Of a stretch of 49,802 nt of DNA, positions 42,992 to 49,802 are shown piece after piece. Under the pieces are notes generated by a model. It worked only from the letters and a program-made list of their open reading frames with translations, searched no databases and had not been told where the DNA came from. Position 1 is the first letter of the stretch. Each line of letters starts with the position of its first letter. The position numbers and the translations under genes were made by a program. Source of the stretch: Chthonomonadaceae bacterium (GTDB lineage Bacteria > Armatimonadota > Chthonomonadetes > Chthonomonadales > Chthonomonadaceae); assembly GCA_027450145.1 (NCBI GenBank), contig DAIDKH010000030.1, forward strand, positions 1 through 49,802. Direction: 5' to 3'.

Positions 42992-43249
42992 GAACTCACG
43001 TTTCTCCAAATGGCCAAAGTATACTGGTTTGGCCCAAATAGTTTACCGTTGGCCCCTGATGGCAGTGCCGAGGCCCGCAATACGAACAATGACTACGACG
43101 GGTTACACGATCAACACGCCAGCAGGAAGCTAATTGCACATGCGCCACCAAAGGATAACTATGATTCTGTGATTGCTATGCAGGGGAATAGGTAGATAGA
43201 ATCTATACTGCCTGATGACGTGGGAACTTAACTAGCAGAACGAACGGGC

Positions 43250-43281
43250 GAGGCATCTACAGCTAATGCTGTAGATGCCTC
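43250..43281 (-). terminator. Terminator of the GH16 gene
   Basis: Perfect 14-base stem (GAGGCATCTACAGC arm, 43250-43263; 43268-43281) with loop TAAT, 8 bases past the stop. The T-run is weak (CCCGTTCGTTCTGC). Confidence 0.78.
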
Positions 43282-43288
43282 CAAAATT

Positions 43289-45112
43289 CTACGGAATTGA
43301 AATGCGCGCACCTATTCCTTCCAGTCCGTTAGATGAGCGCATGTGCATGACTACAACAGCACTCGTTTTAGATGCGGCGGGAGGGAAAACTAGTGTCAAG
43401 TTGGATGTCTGACCCACTGCAATCGTGTATGGCCCTGTAGGTGAAATCGACACGACTGGTTGTGTGTTGAGGGCTGCGCTAATAACTTTTAGATCCTGAG
43501 CAGTCGCTGTGCCCACATTCTTGAGGGAAACAACGACCTGAATGTCATTGTTACCCAGCCGCGATACACTCGTGCCAGTGACCTCTACGCGTGGTAGGTT
43601 GGGCCACTGTGTACTGAATGTGTGGTCGCCGCTGCTTATTTTCTCCCCGTACATGTCGGTGGAAACAACGCGGTAGTGGTATTCGGTGCCCGGTTTGAGG
43701 TTCGTTAGTGTCAGCGAATGATTCTGCAGTGTTGTGGGATCAGTAACCTGGTTAGAGTAATTCGCAGTCGTACCATAATCAATCTCAGAGGTTGAAGGGT
43801 ACGAGCTGGTCCAGCTAATTGTCGCTGCAGAGTCGGTTACACTTGTACTGGTTATGGTTTTGAGTGTCATGGTTCCAAGTGGTGGATCAAGCAGCCACAG
43901 TTGGTTGGAGCCACCCCAATAGTCCCAGAGATCAACTTTACCAATATTGTAATTTACCTCAACTGCCTTCTGTGTAGCAAATTTTGGCGCAAGCCGCCAG
44001 TTTCCGTTGCCTTCGTCGGTAAGGTAATAGCGTTGATTGGCACCTGTACCGCCGGTCCATATATCCATTGCTGTTCCGTTTGCCGTTTGCCAACCAGGAA
44101 CGTCTAGAAGCAAGTTATCCCAGTTCCAGTCAGGATAGGCCCTAATGTTGTACGATCCGTCGTTCTGACGCTCCAGTTTGAAAATCTGGTTCTCAGAGTA
44201 GTCAGCATGGTAGATATCTAGTGAAGTGCCAGGTTTTTGACTGTAGCCATTCACGTCCAAAGACTTTCCCATGTCACTGGTCGGGGCAAGTCGATATTCG
44301 CCGCTGGGTGGCCCGCCAATTTGCCAAACCTTAACCCACTGGCATTTTAACTGCTGTGGATAATCACTCGCTACTGGATCTGGTGCCCAACCGCCTACCT
44401 GCAGGTCGATTAGAAAGTACATATTGTTCATCTGCGCAATGTCGGTAGGATCGTAGAAGCTTTTTATAAGGCTGTCGTCTACATAATAGTTGAGGTGGTT
44501 AGGCGTCCACTCAAATGCGTAGTTGTGCCAGCCTTTGCTCAAGTCAACATTAGACAGATAATCGGAGCCAAACGACAGGGGACCGGAAGGTCCGGAGTAG
44601 TGGTAAGTGTAGTGATCGTCGGTGCGGCTGCCTGCGAGTTCGAAAATGTCTAGCTCTGGTGGCCATCCGCCATCCTGCAGCATCCAGAACGCGGGCCATG
44701 TTGAGGTTGCAGACGGCATTTTGAACCGCCCCTCAAAGTAACCATAGTGCCAGGATTCTTTACCATCAGTATTGATGGTGCCACTGGTGTAGTCGAGGGG
44801 AATGTACTTATTGAATGTGTTGCTCCAGAAGCCCCACGGATTCCAGATTGACCGCTTGTTCTCTGCCTGCAGTGTCAGTCCGTTATTTACGAACACTTCC
44901 GCGGGACTCATATTAGCCTCGGCGTTATGGTATGTTCCCCACGGGTAGTTGTAGTTCCACCAGCTCGTGTTGAGTGTGGTACCTGTGAACTCATCGTCGA
45001 AAACGGGAACATATCCTTTGCCAGGCGGGGGCGAGGCAATTGCTCTAGTGGTTACTACTCCGGCGCCAACCGCAACCAGGGCGATTAGCGTGCCTATCGT
45101 GCTTACCTTCAT
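43289..45112 (-). CDS. GH16 beta-glucanase with ricin-type, FN3 and CARDB-like domains, exported
   Basis: 607 residues. Signal peptide (TLIALVAVGAGVVTTRAIA), then a GH16 domain to about residue 270 with the catalytic ELDIFE (Glu153, Asp155, Glu158) and WPAFWML. A ricin-type beta-trefoil, about 272-415, follows (YRLAPTSDMGKSLDVNGYS; NLLLDVPGWQTANGTAMDIW; NQLWLLDP), then an FN3-like domain (SAATISWTSSYPSTSEIDYG, GTEYHYRVVS) and a CARDB-like end (VSLKNVGTATAQDLKV). It should cut laminarin- or lichenan-type beta-glucans outside the cell, holding on to polysaccharide with the trefoil. AGGAG stands before the ATG. It may belong to the LacI-controlled group upstream, 167 bases away. Confidence 0.92.
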   Translation of the reverse strand: MKVSTIGTLIALVAVGAGVVTTRAIASPPPGKGYVPVFDDEFTGTTLNTSWWNYNYPWGTYHNAEANMSPAEVFVNNGLTLQAENKRSIWNPWGFWSNTFNKYIPLDYTSGTINTDGKESWHYGYFEGRFKMPSATSTWPAFWMLQDGGWPPELDIFELAGSRTDDHYTYHYSGPSGPLSFGSDYLSNVDLSKGWHNYAFEWTPNHLNYYVDDSLIKSFYDPTDIAQMNNMYFLIDLQVGGWAPDPVASDYPQQLKCQWVKVWQIGGPPSGEYRLAPTSDMGKSLDVNGYSQKPGTSLDIYHADYSENQIFKLERQNDGSYNIRAYPDWNWDNLLLDVPGWQTANGTAMDIWTGGTGANQRYYLTDEGNGNWRLAPKFATQKAVEVNYNIGKVDLWDYWGGSNQLWLLDPPLGTMTLKTITSTSVTDSAATISWTSSYPSTSEIDYGTTANYSNQVTDPTTLQNHSLTLTNLKPGTEYHYRVVSTDMYGEKISSGDHTFSTQWPNLPRVEVTGTSVSRLGNNDIQVVVSLKNVGTATAQDLKVISAALNTQPVVSISPTGPYTIAVGQTSNLTLVFPPAASKTSAVVVMHMRSSNGLEGIGARISIP

Positions 45113-45235
45113 ATGTTTCTCCTGCTACAGTGGTGGAAAAAGGAGTTTCACGGTTGGTCAGATCGAGCCAAGCGGGGGCTGTTAACGTGTCTGAAGTACC
45201 GTCATGGGTGCAGCGAAGCATTGAGGAAGATAACG

Positions 45236-45261
45236 GTGGCAACATTCTGCATTGTTGCCAC
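45236..45261 (-). terminator. Hairpin after the small lipoprotein gene
   Basis: GTGGCAACA and TGTTGCCAC pair around TTCTGCAT, and on the minus strand the stem runs into CGTTATCTTCC. It lies 19 bases past the lipoprotein stop and could end or reduce transcription before the GH16 gene. Confidence 0.6.
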
Positions 45262-45279
45262 GGTACTACATCAGCGCTG

Positions 45280-45573
45280 CTACTGCTGTGGTGGACCTGC
45301 TGGCGGTCCCTTTTGAGGACTGCGTCCAAAATTGCCGAGCATCATGCGAGCGTTTTCCTCGCTTCCGCCGCCTGGACCGTTAATTAGCCATTGTTTGTCC
45401 GCTGCGGACACCTTGTTCCAGTCGCCACCAGACTCTTTCGCAATCTGTTGAAATCTACTTAGAGTTTGCTGTTGAGCCGGAGTATACTCACTGTGGTGGC
45501 TGCAACCGAAAAGTGCAGATCCCATCGCAAGTACAGCAACAACGGAGGCTGCGAGGTGCACTGTGCTTCTCAT
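45280..45573 (-). CDS. Small lipoprotein, unknown function
   Basis: 97 residues from ATG 45573 with AGGAG ten bases before it; a longer frame to 45708 runs back through the prepilin gene. N-terminal RSTVHLAASVVAVLAMGSALFGC gives a lipobox-like LFGC, so Cys23 or so should be lipid-modified. The mature part has one helical domain (SRFQQIAKESGGDWNKVSAAD, then KQWLINGPGGG) and a Pro/Gly/Gln tail. I cannot name a family. It directly follows the DUF1559 prepilin gene, a linkage I regard as meaningful for pseudopilin-related functions. Confidence 0.72.
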   Translation of the reverse strand: MRSTVHLAASVVAVLAMGSALFGCSHHSEYTPAQQQTLSRFQQIAKESGGDWNKVSAADKQWLINGPGGGSEENARMMLGNFGRSPQKGPPAGPPQQ

Positions 45574-45590
45574 ATCCTTACTCCTATTAG

Positions 45591-45625
45591 GGGTGCGAGG
45601 CATGCAACATTGATGCCTCGCACCC
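45591..45625 (-). terminator. Strong hairpin between prepilin and lipoprotein genes
   Basis: Perfect 13-base stem (GGGTGCGAGGCAT arm, 45591-45603; 45613-45625) with a 9-base loop, 8 bases past the prepilin stop and right before the lipoprotein ribosome binding site. No T-run, so it may set the ratio of two proteins through attenuation or RNA stability. Confidence 0.62.
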
Positions 45626-45632
45626 GGGTTTA

Positions 45633-46448
45633 TTACGGTGCGTTGACAATCCAGTTCTGAGCAATAGGCGTGAGATTTGGACCAAGCATCGCACTTGGGC
45701 GAATCCACTTAACGTGCGTGTCGGCATAAAGGACGTTGGAACCGCCGCCATGCTTTCTCCACGCCGTAAGAAGTGAAGGCGATTTCCACCACGTGAAGGC
45801 GTCTATCTGCCATTCCTGGGTAATGCCTCCATGGAATTGGCCCCAGTTGTAGCACCAGTCGACCTCGTTGTTAAGCCATGGTGCGCATCCCCACCAGTTA
45901 CCGTACCATTGCCGATATCCCTCGAGCAGTGCAAATAGACTTGATGGGTATGCAATCGAGGCCTGAGTTACGCTGGCCTCACGTCCGCCGTTATACCCGC
46001 CGTAGGAAAACAGGCCCTGCGGGTTAGAGACGCCGAACATGCCGTACTCTGGTGCAATTGCATTTGGCAGATATGAAAGTCCCACGGGTGGGCGGGTTGA
46101 TGGCAGATGGAACTGCTGGTAGGTTTGATGCACAAACTGATCGTCTGGGCACTGGTATACCTGGGTGCTCTTTAGGTATGGCTGAATGCACAGCGCACTC
46201 GACCAGAGGTACCAACCAGAACGTGCCGTAAAGTTTGCCTCTGGATATGTCTCGTCATAGTCCTGCGTATACATCATGAGCGCAAGACCTATCTGTTTCA
46301 GGTTTGAGCCGCAGGTGGCCTGTCGAGCCTTTTCTCTTGCTTGAGCAAACACAGGGAATAGAATTGCAGCAAGTATTGCTATAATTGCGATAACTACCAA
46401 CAGCTCGATGAGCGTAAAACCCTTGGTGGGTTTCGTTGTCACGGTCAT
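45633..46448 (-). CDS. DUF1559 type II secretion/prepilin-like protein
   Basis: 271 residues from ATG 46448, nine bases after AAAGGAG. The N-terminus, [21 protein letters not shown], is a prepilin peptidase site followed by the hydrophobic assembly helix; cleavage after Gly10 and N-methylation of Phe11 are expected. Next come [32 protein letters not shown] and, near the end, [17 protein letters not shown], the H-x9-D element of the family. Such proteins occur in dozens of copies in planctomycetes and armatimonads, often next to sugar-related regulators, and may belong to pseudopili. Here it follows a LacI regulator after 54 bases. Confidence 0.94.
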   Translation of the reverse strand: MTVTTKPTKGFTLIELLVVIAIIAILAAILFPVFAQAREKARQATCGSNLKQIGLALMMYTQDYDETYPEANFTARSGWYLWSSALCIQPYLKSTQVYQCPDDQFVHQTYQQFHLPSTRPPVGLSYLPNAIAPEYGMFGVSNPQGLFSYGGYNGGREASVTQASIAYPSSLFALLEGYRQWYGNWWGCAPWLNNEVDWCYNWGQFHGGITQEWQIDAFTWWKSPSLLTAWRKHGGGSNVLYADTHVKWIRPSAMLGPNLTPIAQNWIVNAP

Positions 46449-46502
46449 CAATGAGTTCTCCTTTAATCCTGCCAGATCAATTAATGGTTGCACCAGCACG
46501 AC

Positions 46503-47507
46503 CTATGCAGTTAAGCCCTGCACAAACTCGACTGGTATGGTTGTTATATCCGGTATTTCCGCACCACGCACCCGTTGGATTAGTAACGGTACGGAAGCAC
46601 GCACAACATCTACCCACGGCGCCCGTATCGTCGTGAGATCCCAGTGCCCTGGAATGCCGGTCGGTAGGCCGTCGAAGCCCGTTATGGCAATGTCCTCGGG
46701 TACTCTAATCCCAACATTTCTACAGTATTCGACTAGATGATAAGCAGTGAGATCGTTCCAACACACGGCAACAGTCGCTCGCTGTGTACGCGGCTGCCGC
46801 AGCCATTCAAGTTCGCCGCTTGTGGGTTGTTGATGGGAGTGCGGGCGATCACTTACTTCTACCTGCATACCCAGACGCTCAGCTTCTACCTTGAAGGCAG
46901 CGAGTCGTGCAGTTGCGGAGGCCAATTCATATGCCGGCATTCTAAACCAGACATGTCGGTGGCCCTTCGTCCACAGATAGTTTGCGAGTTGGTGCATGCC
47001 ATCTGCGTCGTCAACAACTACCGAAGGTAGACCTTCCACAGCGTCGACGATAGCCACAACCGGTAGAGTGGTCTTTTTAAGCTTTTCAGCGAGAGGGTCA
47101 TCAGCTGCAGTGTAGAGGATTAGGCCATCTATTTGTCCGTCTACCAGTTCAGAAACGACAGTTTCTACAGGACGATCTGCATGAAAGCTATGCAGGAGCA
47201 GGTCCTGCCCATTTTCATCGCATCCCTTGTGCAATCCACCCACTATTTGAGCAGTAAACGAAATGTGTGGATTAAGGTAGCCGTGGCTCGTGTAAAGCCC
47301 AATAATATTTGTTCGTTTGCTTCGCAGCGACCGTGCGATACTATTGGGTCGATAATTGAGGTCTTTAGCTGCCTGTTTTATTCGCTCTCGCGTCGCCGTG
47401 GAGACACGGATGGTTCCAGCAGGATTTTTGCCGAGCACAGCAGAAACTGTGGCCGTGCTGACACCAACTTTCGCCGCTATGTCTTTTATCGTGGAACTTC
47501 GCGCCAT
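46503..47507 (-). CDS. LacI-family transcriptional regulator
   Basis: 334 residues. N-terminal helix-turn-helix with hinge: TIKDIAAKVGVSTATVSAVL, NYRPNSIARSLRSKRTNIIG. The sugar-binding part (GLYTSHGYLNPHISFTAQIV, GQIDGLILYTA, NYLWTKGHRHVWF, VAVCWNDLTAYHLVEYCR, EDIAITGFDG) is of the periplasmic-binding type. It probably responds to a sugar from beta-glucan or other polysaccharide breakdown and controls itself and the following prepilin, lipoprotein and GH16 genes. AGGAATTACAA stands before the ATG. A consensus promoter and a dyad right at the expected start point lie upstream. Confidence 0.93.
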   Translation of the reverse strand: MARSSTIKDIAAKVGVSTATVSAVLGKNPAGTIRVSTATRERIKQAAKDLNYRPNSIARSLRSKRTNIIGLYTSHGYLNPHISFTAQIVGGLHKGCDENGQDLLLHSFHADRPVETVVSELVDGQIDGLILYTAADDPLAEKLKKTTLPVVAIVDAVEGLPSVVVDDADGMHQLANYLWTKGHRHVWFRMPAYELASATARLAAFKVEAERLGMQVEVSDRPHSHQQPTSGELEWLRQPRTQRATVAVCWNDLTAYHLVEYCRNVGIRVPEDIAITGFDGLPTGIPGHWDLTTIRAPWVDVVRASVPLLIQRVRGAEIPDITTIPVEFVQGLTA

Positions 47508-47539
47508 TTGTAATTCCTAAGATTGCACTGCACTTGAGC

Positions 47540-47555
47540 TTAATTATACGATTAA
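47540..47555. promoter_or_regulatory. Operator-like dyad 2 (LacI leader)
   Basis: TTAAT-TATACG-ATTAA, an inverted repeat with the same 6-base spacer as dyad 1, centred 24 bases downstream of it in the transcribed leader. Weaker than dyad 1. Confidence 0.4.
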
Positions 47556-47562
47556 TCACACT

Positions 47563-47580
47563 AGATTAAACGTGTAATCT
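47563..47580. promoter_or_regulatory. Operator-like dyad 1 at the LacI promoter
   Basis: AGATTA-AACGTG-TAATCT, a perfect 6+6 inverted repeat with CG near its centre, as in many LacI-family operators. It covers the expected transcription start of the promoter at 47588-47615, a position that blocks transcription when a repressor binds. Autoregulation is inferred. Confidence 0.55.
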
Positions 47581-47587
47581 AATCGTT

Positions 47588-47615
47588 ATTATACATGATT
47601 TGCGCGTATTGTCAA
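47588..47615 (-). promoter_or_regulatory. Consensus sigma-70 promoter of the LacI gene
   Basis: On the minus strand TTGACA (47615-47610), 16 bases, TATAAT (47593-47588): no mismatch in either hexamer. It faces the LacI gene with a leader of about 75 bases. Confidence 0.82.
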
Positions 47616-48017
47616 GAGTACTATCAAGTAATCGCGATAACTTGGTACCAGTTTTTAGTTAATGTCGACTTAGCGAAATATTAATAAGTTTTAATAGAGT
47701 CATTATGCAGGGCAATTGTATTGGTTATGTGTAAAAAATCGGCTGCAGTCATCTCTAAATAGTGTAACCGATTTCAATTGGACGGAGATTGCGACGTTGC
47801 TAATCGACACTTAAACCACTCGTACGCCCGGGTATCCAGGCAATCTCGCAAGATGAATGCAGGGATCGTCATGGTTAACGTTGTGACAACCACACGCACT
47901 GCGTGCAGGCAGTGATTAAACGGGTGGGGTTATATCTAAGTAATGACTAAGGGCTCAAGCTCGACCCGAGGTGTTTTTGCCAAGAAGTGCTGAAGCCTGA
48001 ATAGACTTGGAGCTTAC
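47616..48017. other. AT-rich intergenic region
   Basis: Between the LacI promoter and the end of smc I see no gene, no clear hairpin terminator for smc and no repeat. The part next to the promoter (47620-47770) is markedly AT-rich, which may act as an UP-like or bending region. Confidence 0.45.
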
Positions 48018-49802
48018 CTACTGTCGGTCTAGTACCAACGCACGGTCTTCCGCACTCATCAGGCTCTCCGATGGTACTCGGTAACTTACAATATGACTGA
48101 CACCTGCGACTTTCATAGAGACGCCGTACCAGGTGGGCGCAGCCTCCATTGTGGCGGGGTTATGCGTAATGACCAACACCTGAGTTTGTGAACTGAAATC
48201 TTGAAGAAGTCCAATGAACCTCTCCACGTTCGCTCCATCCAGCGGAGCGTCTACCTCGTCAAGAAGAACAAAAGGGGATGGCCGTACCCTTAGGAATGCG
48301 AAAAGCAGTGCGGCTGCCGTGAGCGCACGCTCCCCACCCGACAGCAGCGCCAGACTCTGCGGCTTTTTACCAGGGGGATGAACCATCACATCAATGCCTG
48401 TTTCGAGTATGTTTTCGGGCTGAGTTAAGATCAGGTTGGTGGTACCGCCACCAAATAGTTTGTTGAAGAGTAGTTGAAACTCCCGTTGCACTGCGTGAAA
48501 GGTCACAAGAAATACGTCGTGTGTATTGGTATCAATCTCGTGAATTGTGTCTAGTAACCCGCTACGCCCCTGCTCGAGGTCTGCCTGTTGTTCCTCCAGG
48601 AAAGTCAGTCGCTCTGTCAGCCTGTCAAATTCTTCACCAGCGCCAATGTTAACATCACCCATAAGTCGGATCTCGCGCCGAAGGCGGGTAACTTCTGTGG
48701 TAGCTTGTTTTTCTGGGGGAGCGTCATCCGGCATTTTCAGTGCCTGATCCTGGCCGATACCGTACTCGGATGAAAGCCGTTCCGATGCCTGAGTTAGGGC
48801 CATTTCAAGCCGTGCCAGTCGCATTTCCGTGGCGTGCAGGTCATTGTTAATCTTCTCTCTGCGAGTTTGAACTTCTCGAGCCAATCGGTTATTGGCTGCT
48901 GACTCCTCCGCCACCGTGGCTCGATATGTACGTGCGCTGGATTCCTGTGCGTCGGCACTGCTGCATGCCGCCATTGCCTGCGAAATGGCCACGTGAACGC
49001 GCTCGAGCTCTGCCGCAGCATCTGCACCCGTTGTGCCGAGTCCCGCCAATGCAGCCTCTTTGTTCGATAGACGGAGGCGAATTGAAGACAGATTGTCTCG
49101 CTCGGTTTTAAGAGAGTGCTCCAAGCCTCGCACCTTTGCCTGGAGTTGACCTGCCTGAACTTCGAGTGCAACTGTCTCCGCGCGAGACTCATCCCGCCGC
49201 GCCGCCTGTTTTACACTAAGGGTTTGCAGGTCCGTTAATATACTGTCCACTTCGTCGTTATCTACTTGTGCATCCAATTGAGTGCGATCAAGCCGCCGAA
49301 GCTGTTCGTCGCATTCTTTTTGCTTGGCAGCAATCGCCTCGAGCTTGTGTAACGTCTGTTGCTTCTGTCGCGATACCCTTTGTAGATCTGAGGTGACGGA
49401 ATCTAACTGACTGGTAAGGATAGCTTCCTGCTTTTCCAGCTCCGCGCCCGCCTTGTTTAAATGCGCAAGTGAATCCTCAAGTTGAACGGCCAATAGTCGG
49501 TGGGCACCTTCGCGGTCCTGGGCCTCGCGCAGCTTCGCAGTGAGCGAAGGCAATCGCTCCTGTAGGTCATCTATCTCACCTTTGCGACCAAGCAAATGAC
49601 TGCCCCGACCTTGTAAGGACCCACCAGTTAGCGCGCCGCCCGGGGTAATAACTTCGCCCTCGACTGTCACCAGGCGCGACCACCCTGACAGACGTTTAGA
49701 CGCTTCAATGGCTGCGTCTAGAGTATTTGCGATGATTGTTCGGCCAAGTAGTAGCGCCGCCGCTGGATAATAACGCTCATCAAAGGCAACGAGGTCCAGT
49801 GC
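48018..49802 (-). CDS. smc: Chromosome segregation protein SMC (C-terminal half, partial)
   Basis: The frame is open to the right edge, so the N-terminal ATPase half and first coiled coil lie outside. The visible 594 residues begin in the hinge (ALDLVAFDERYYPAAALLLG, then EGEVITPGGALTGGS), followed by about 370 residues of coiled coil rich in Gln/Glu/Arg/Leu, and the C-terminal ATPase lobe with signature LLSGGERAL, Walker B region PSPFVLLDEVDAPLD and the D-loop, then VITHNPATMEAA. With ScpA/ScpB it compacts and separates chromosomes. The usual end is reached, so the C-terminus is intact. Confidence 0.97.
   Translation of the reverse strand, partial: ALDLVAFDERYYPAAALLLGRTIIANTLDAAIEASKRLSGWSRLVTVEGEVITPGGALTGGSLQGRGSHLLGRKGEIDDLQERLPSLTAKLREAQDREGAHRLLAVQLEDSLAHLNKAGAELEKQEAILTSQLDSVTSDLQRVSRQKQQTLHKLEAIAAKQKECDEQLRRLDRTQLDAQVDNDEVDSILTDLQTLSVKQAARRDESRAETVALEVQAGQLQAKVRGLEHSLKTERDNLSSIRLRLSNKEAALAGLGTTGADAAAELERVHVAISQAMAACSSADAQESSARTYRATVAEESAANNRLAREVQTRREKINNDLHATEMRLARLEMALTQASERLSSEYGIGQDQALKMPDDAPPEKQATTEVTRLRREIRLMGDVNIGAGEEFDRLTERLTFLEEQQADLEQGRSGLLDTIHEIDTNTHDVFLVTFHAVQREFQLLFNKLFGGGTTNLILTQPENILETGIDVMVHPPGKKPQSLALLSGGERALTAAALLFAFLRVRPSPFVLLDEVDAPLDGANVERFIGLLQDFSSQTQVLVITHNPATMEAAPTWYGVSMKVAGVSHIVSYRVPSESLMSAEDRALVLDRQ

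Noticed and set aside
1-49802. tRNA, rRNA, CRISPR arrays, insertion sequences, prophage
   Set aside because: I looked for T-loop-like GGTTCGAATCC motifs, regularly spaced repeats, transposase or integrase motifs and terminal inverted repeats and found none that hold up by eye.

Overview
The window (49.8 kb, roughly balanced base composition) reads as a chromosomal stretch of a Gram-negative-type, free-living, polysaccharide-degrading bacterium, most likely of the phylum Armatimonadota. The strongest pointer is the DUF1559 prepilin at 45633-46448, whose GFTLIELL start followed by [19 protein letters not shown] and [11 protein letters not shown] is typical of that phylum. The DUF1800/DUF1501 pair, the abundant secreted glycosidases, the ECF sigma/zinc-finger anti-sigma pairs and frequent TTG starts fit. 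This placement is an inference; there is no rRNA gene in the window. I see no tRNA, IS element, phage or CRISPR array.

Layout. 1-149 (-): N-terminal fragment of a gene with an NBR1-like Ig motif, cut by the window edge. 528-3133 (-): TPR-AAA ATPase, phosphoglycerate mutase and a membrane-anchored protein, probably one operon. 3262-6960 (-): two nearly identical flagellin genes, each with its own terminator and a related structured leader RNA. 7101-9779 (-): pilin-like protein, ClC chloride channel and MsrA, tightly coupled. 9976-12616 (+): succinate dehydrogenase/fumarate reductase subunits A and B. 12667-14384 (-): ECF sigma and anti-sigma. 14583-17065 (+): exported NTF2-like protein, PHP phosphatase, glycosyltransferase. 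17114-23319 (-): GH78, GH127 and GH2 glycosidase operon. 23559-24480 (-): second ECF sigma/anti-sigma pair, divergent from an exported Cys/Met-rich protein (24641-25030). 25088-27017 (-): tandem paralogous exported esterases. 27197-32864 (+): DprE2-like, DprE1-like and UbiA-type phosphoribosyltransferase genes joined by 4-base overlaps, then a Wzt-like ABC ATPase and a glycosyltransferase. 33521-37351 (+): zinc-ribbon/TPR membrane protein, exported TPR protein and a membrane-anchored YcgR-like PilZ protein. 37438-38205 (-): SDR. 38649-41363 (+): DUF1800 and DUF1501. 41459-47507 (-): beta-helix protein, GH16 glucanase, small lipoprotein, DUF1559 prepilin and a LacI regulator. 48018-49802 (-): C-terminal part of SMC, running off the right edge.

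How it fits together. Two themes stand out. First, the three coupled genes 27197-30314 carry the core of the polyprenyl-phospho-D-arabinofuranose pathway known from mycobacteria, here beside a polysaccharide-export ATPase and a glycosyltransferase; this would supply a lipid-linked arabinose donor for a surface glycan. Second, motility and c-di-GMP signals recur: duplicated flagellins with a covarying leader RNA that shows CsrA-like GGA loops, and a PilZ protein with a YcgR-like front domain. Around these lie exported enzymes for plant or algal polysaccharides (rhamnose, arabinofuranose, beta-glucan), one group of them next to a LacI regulator that has a consensus promoter and an operator-like dyad in front of it.
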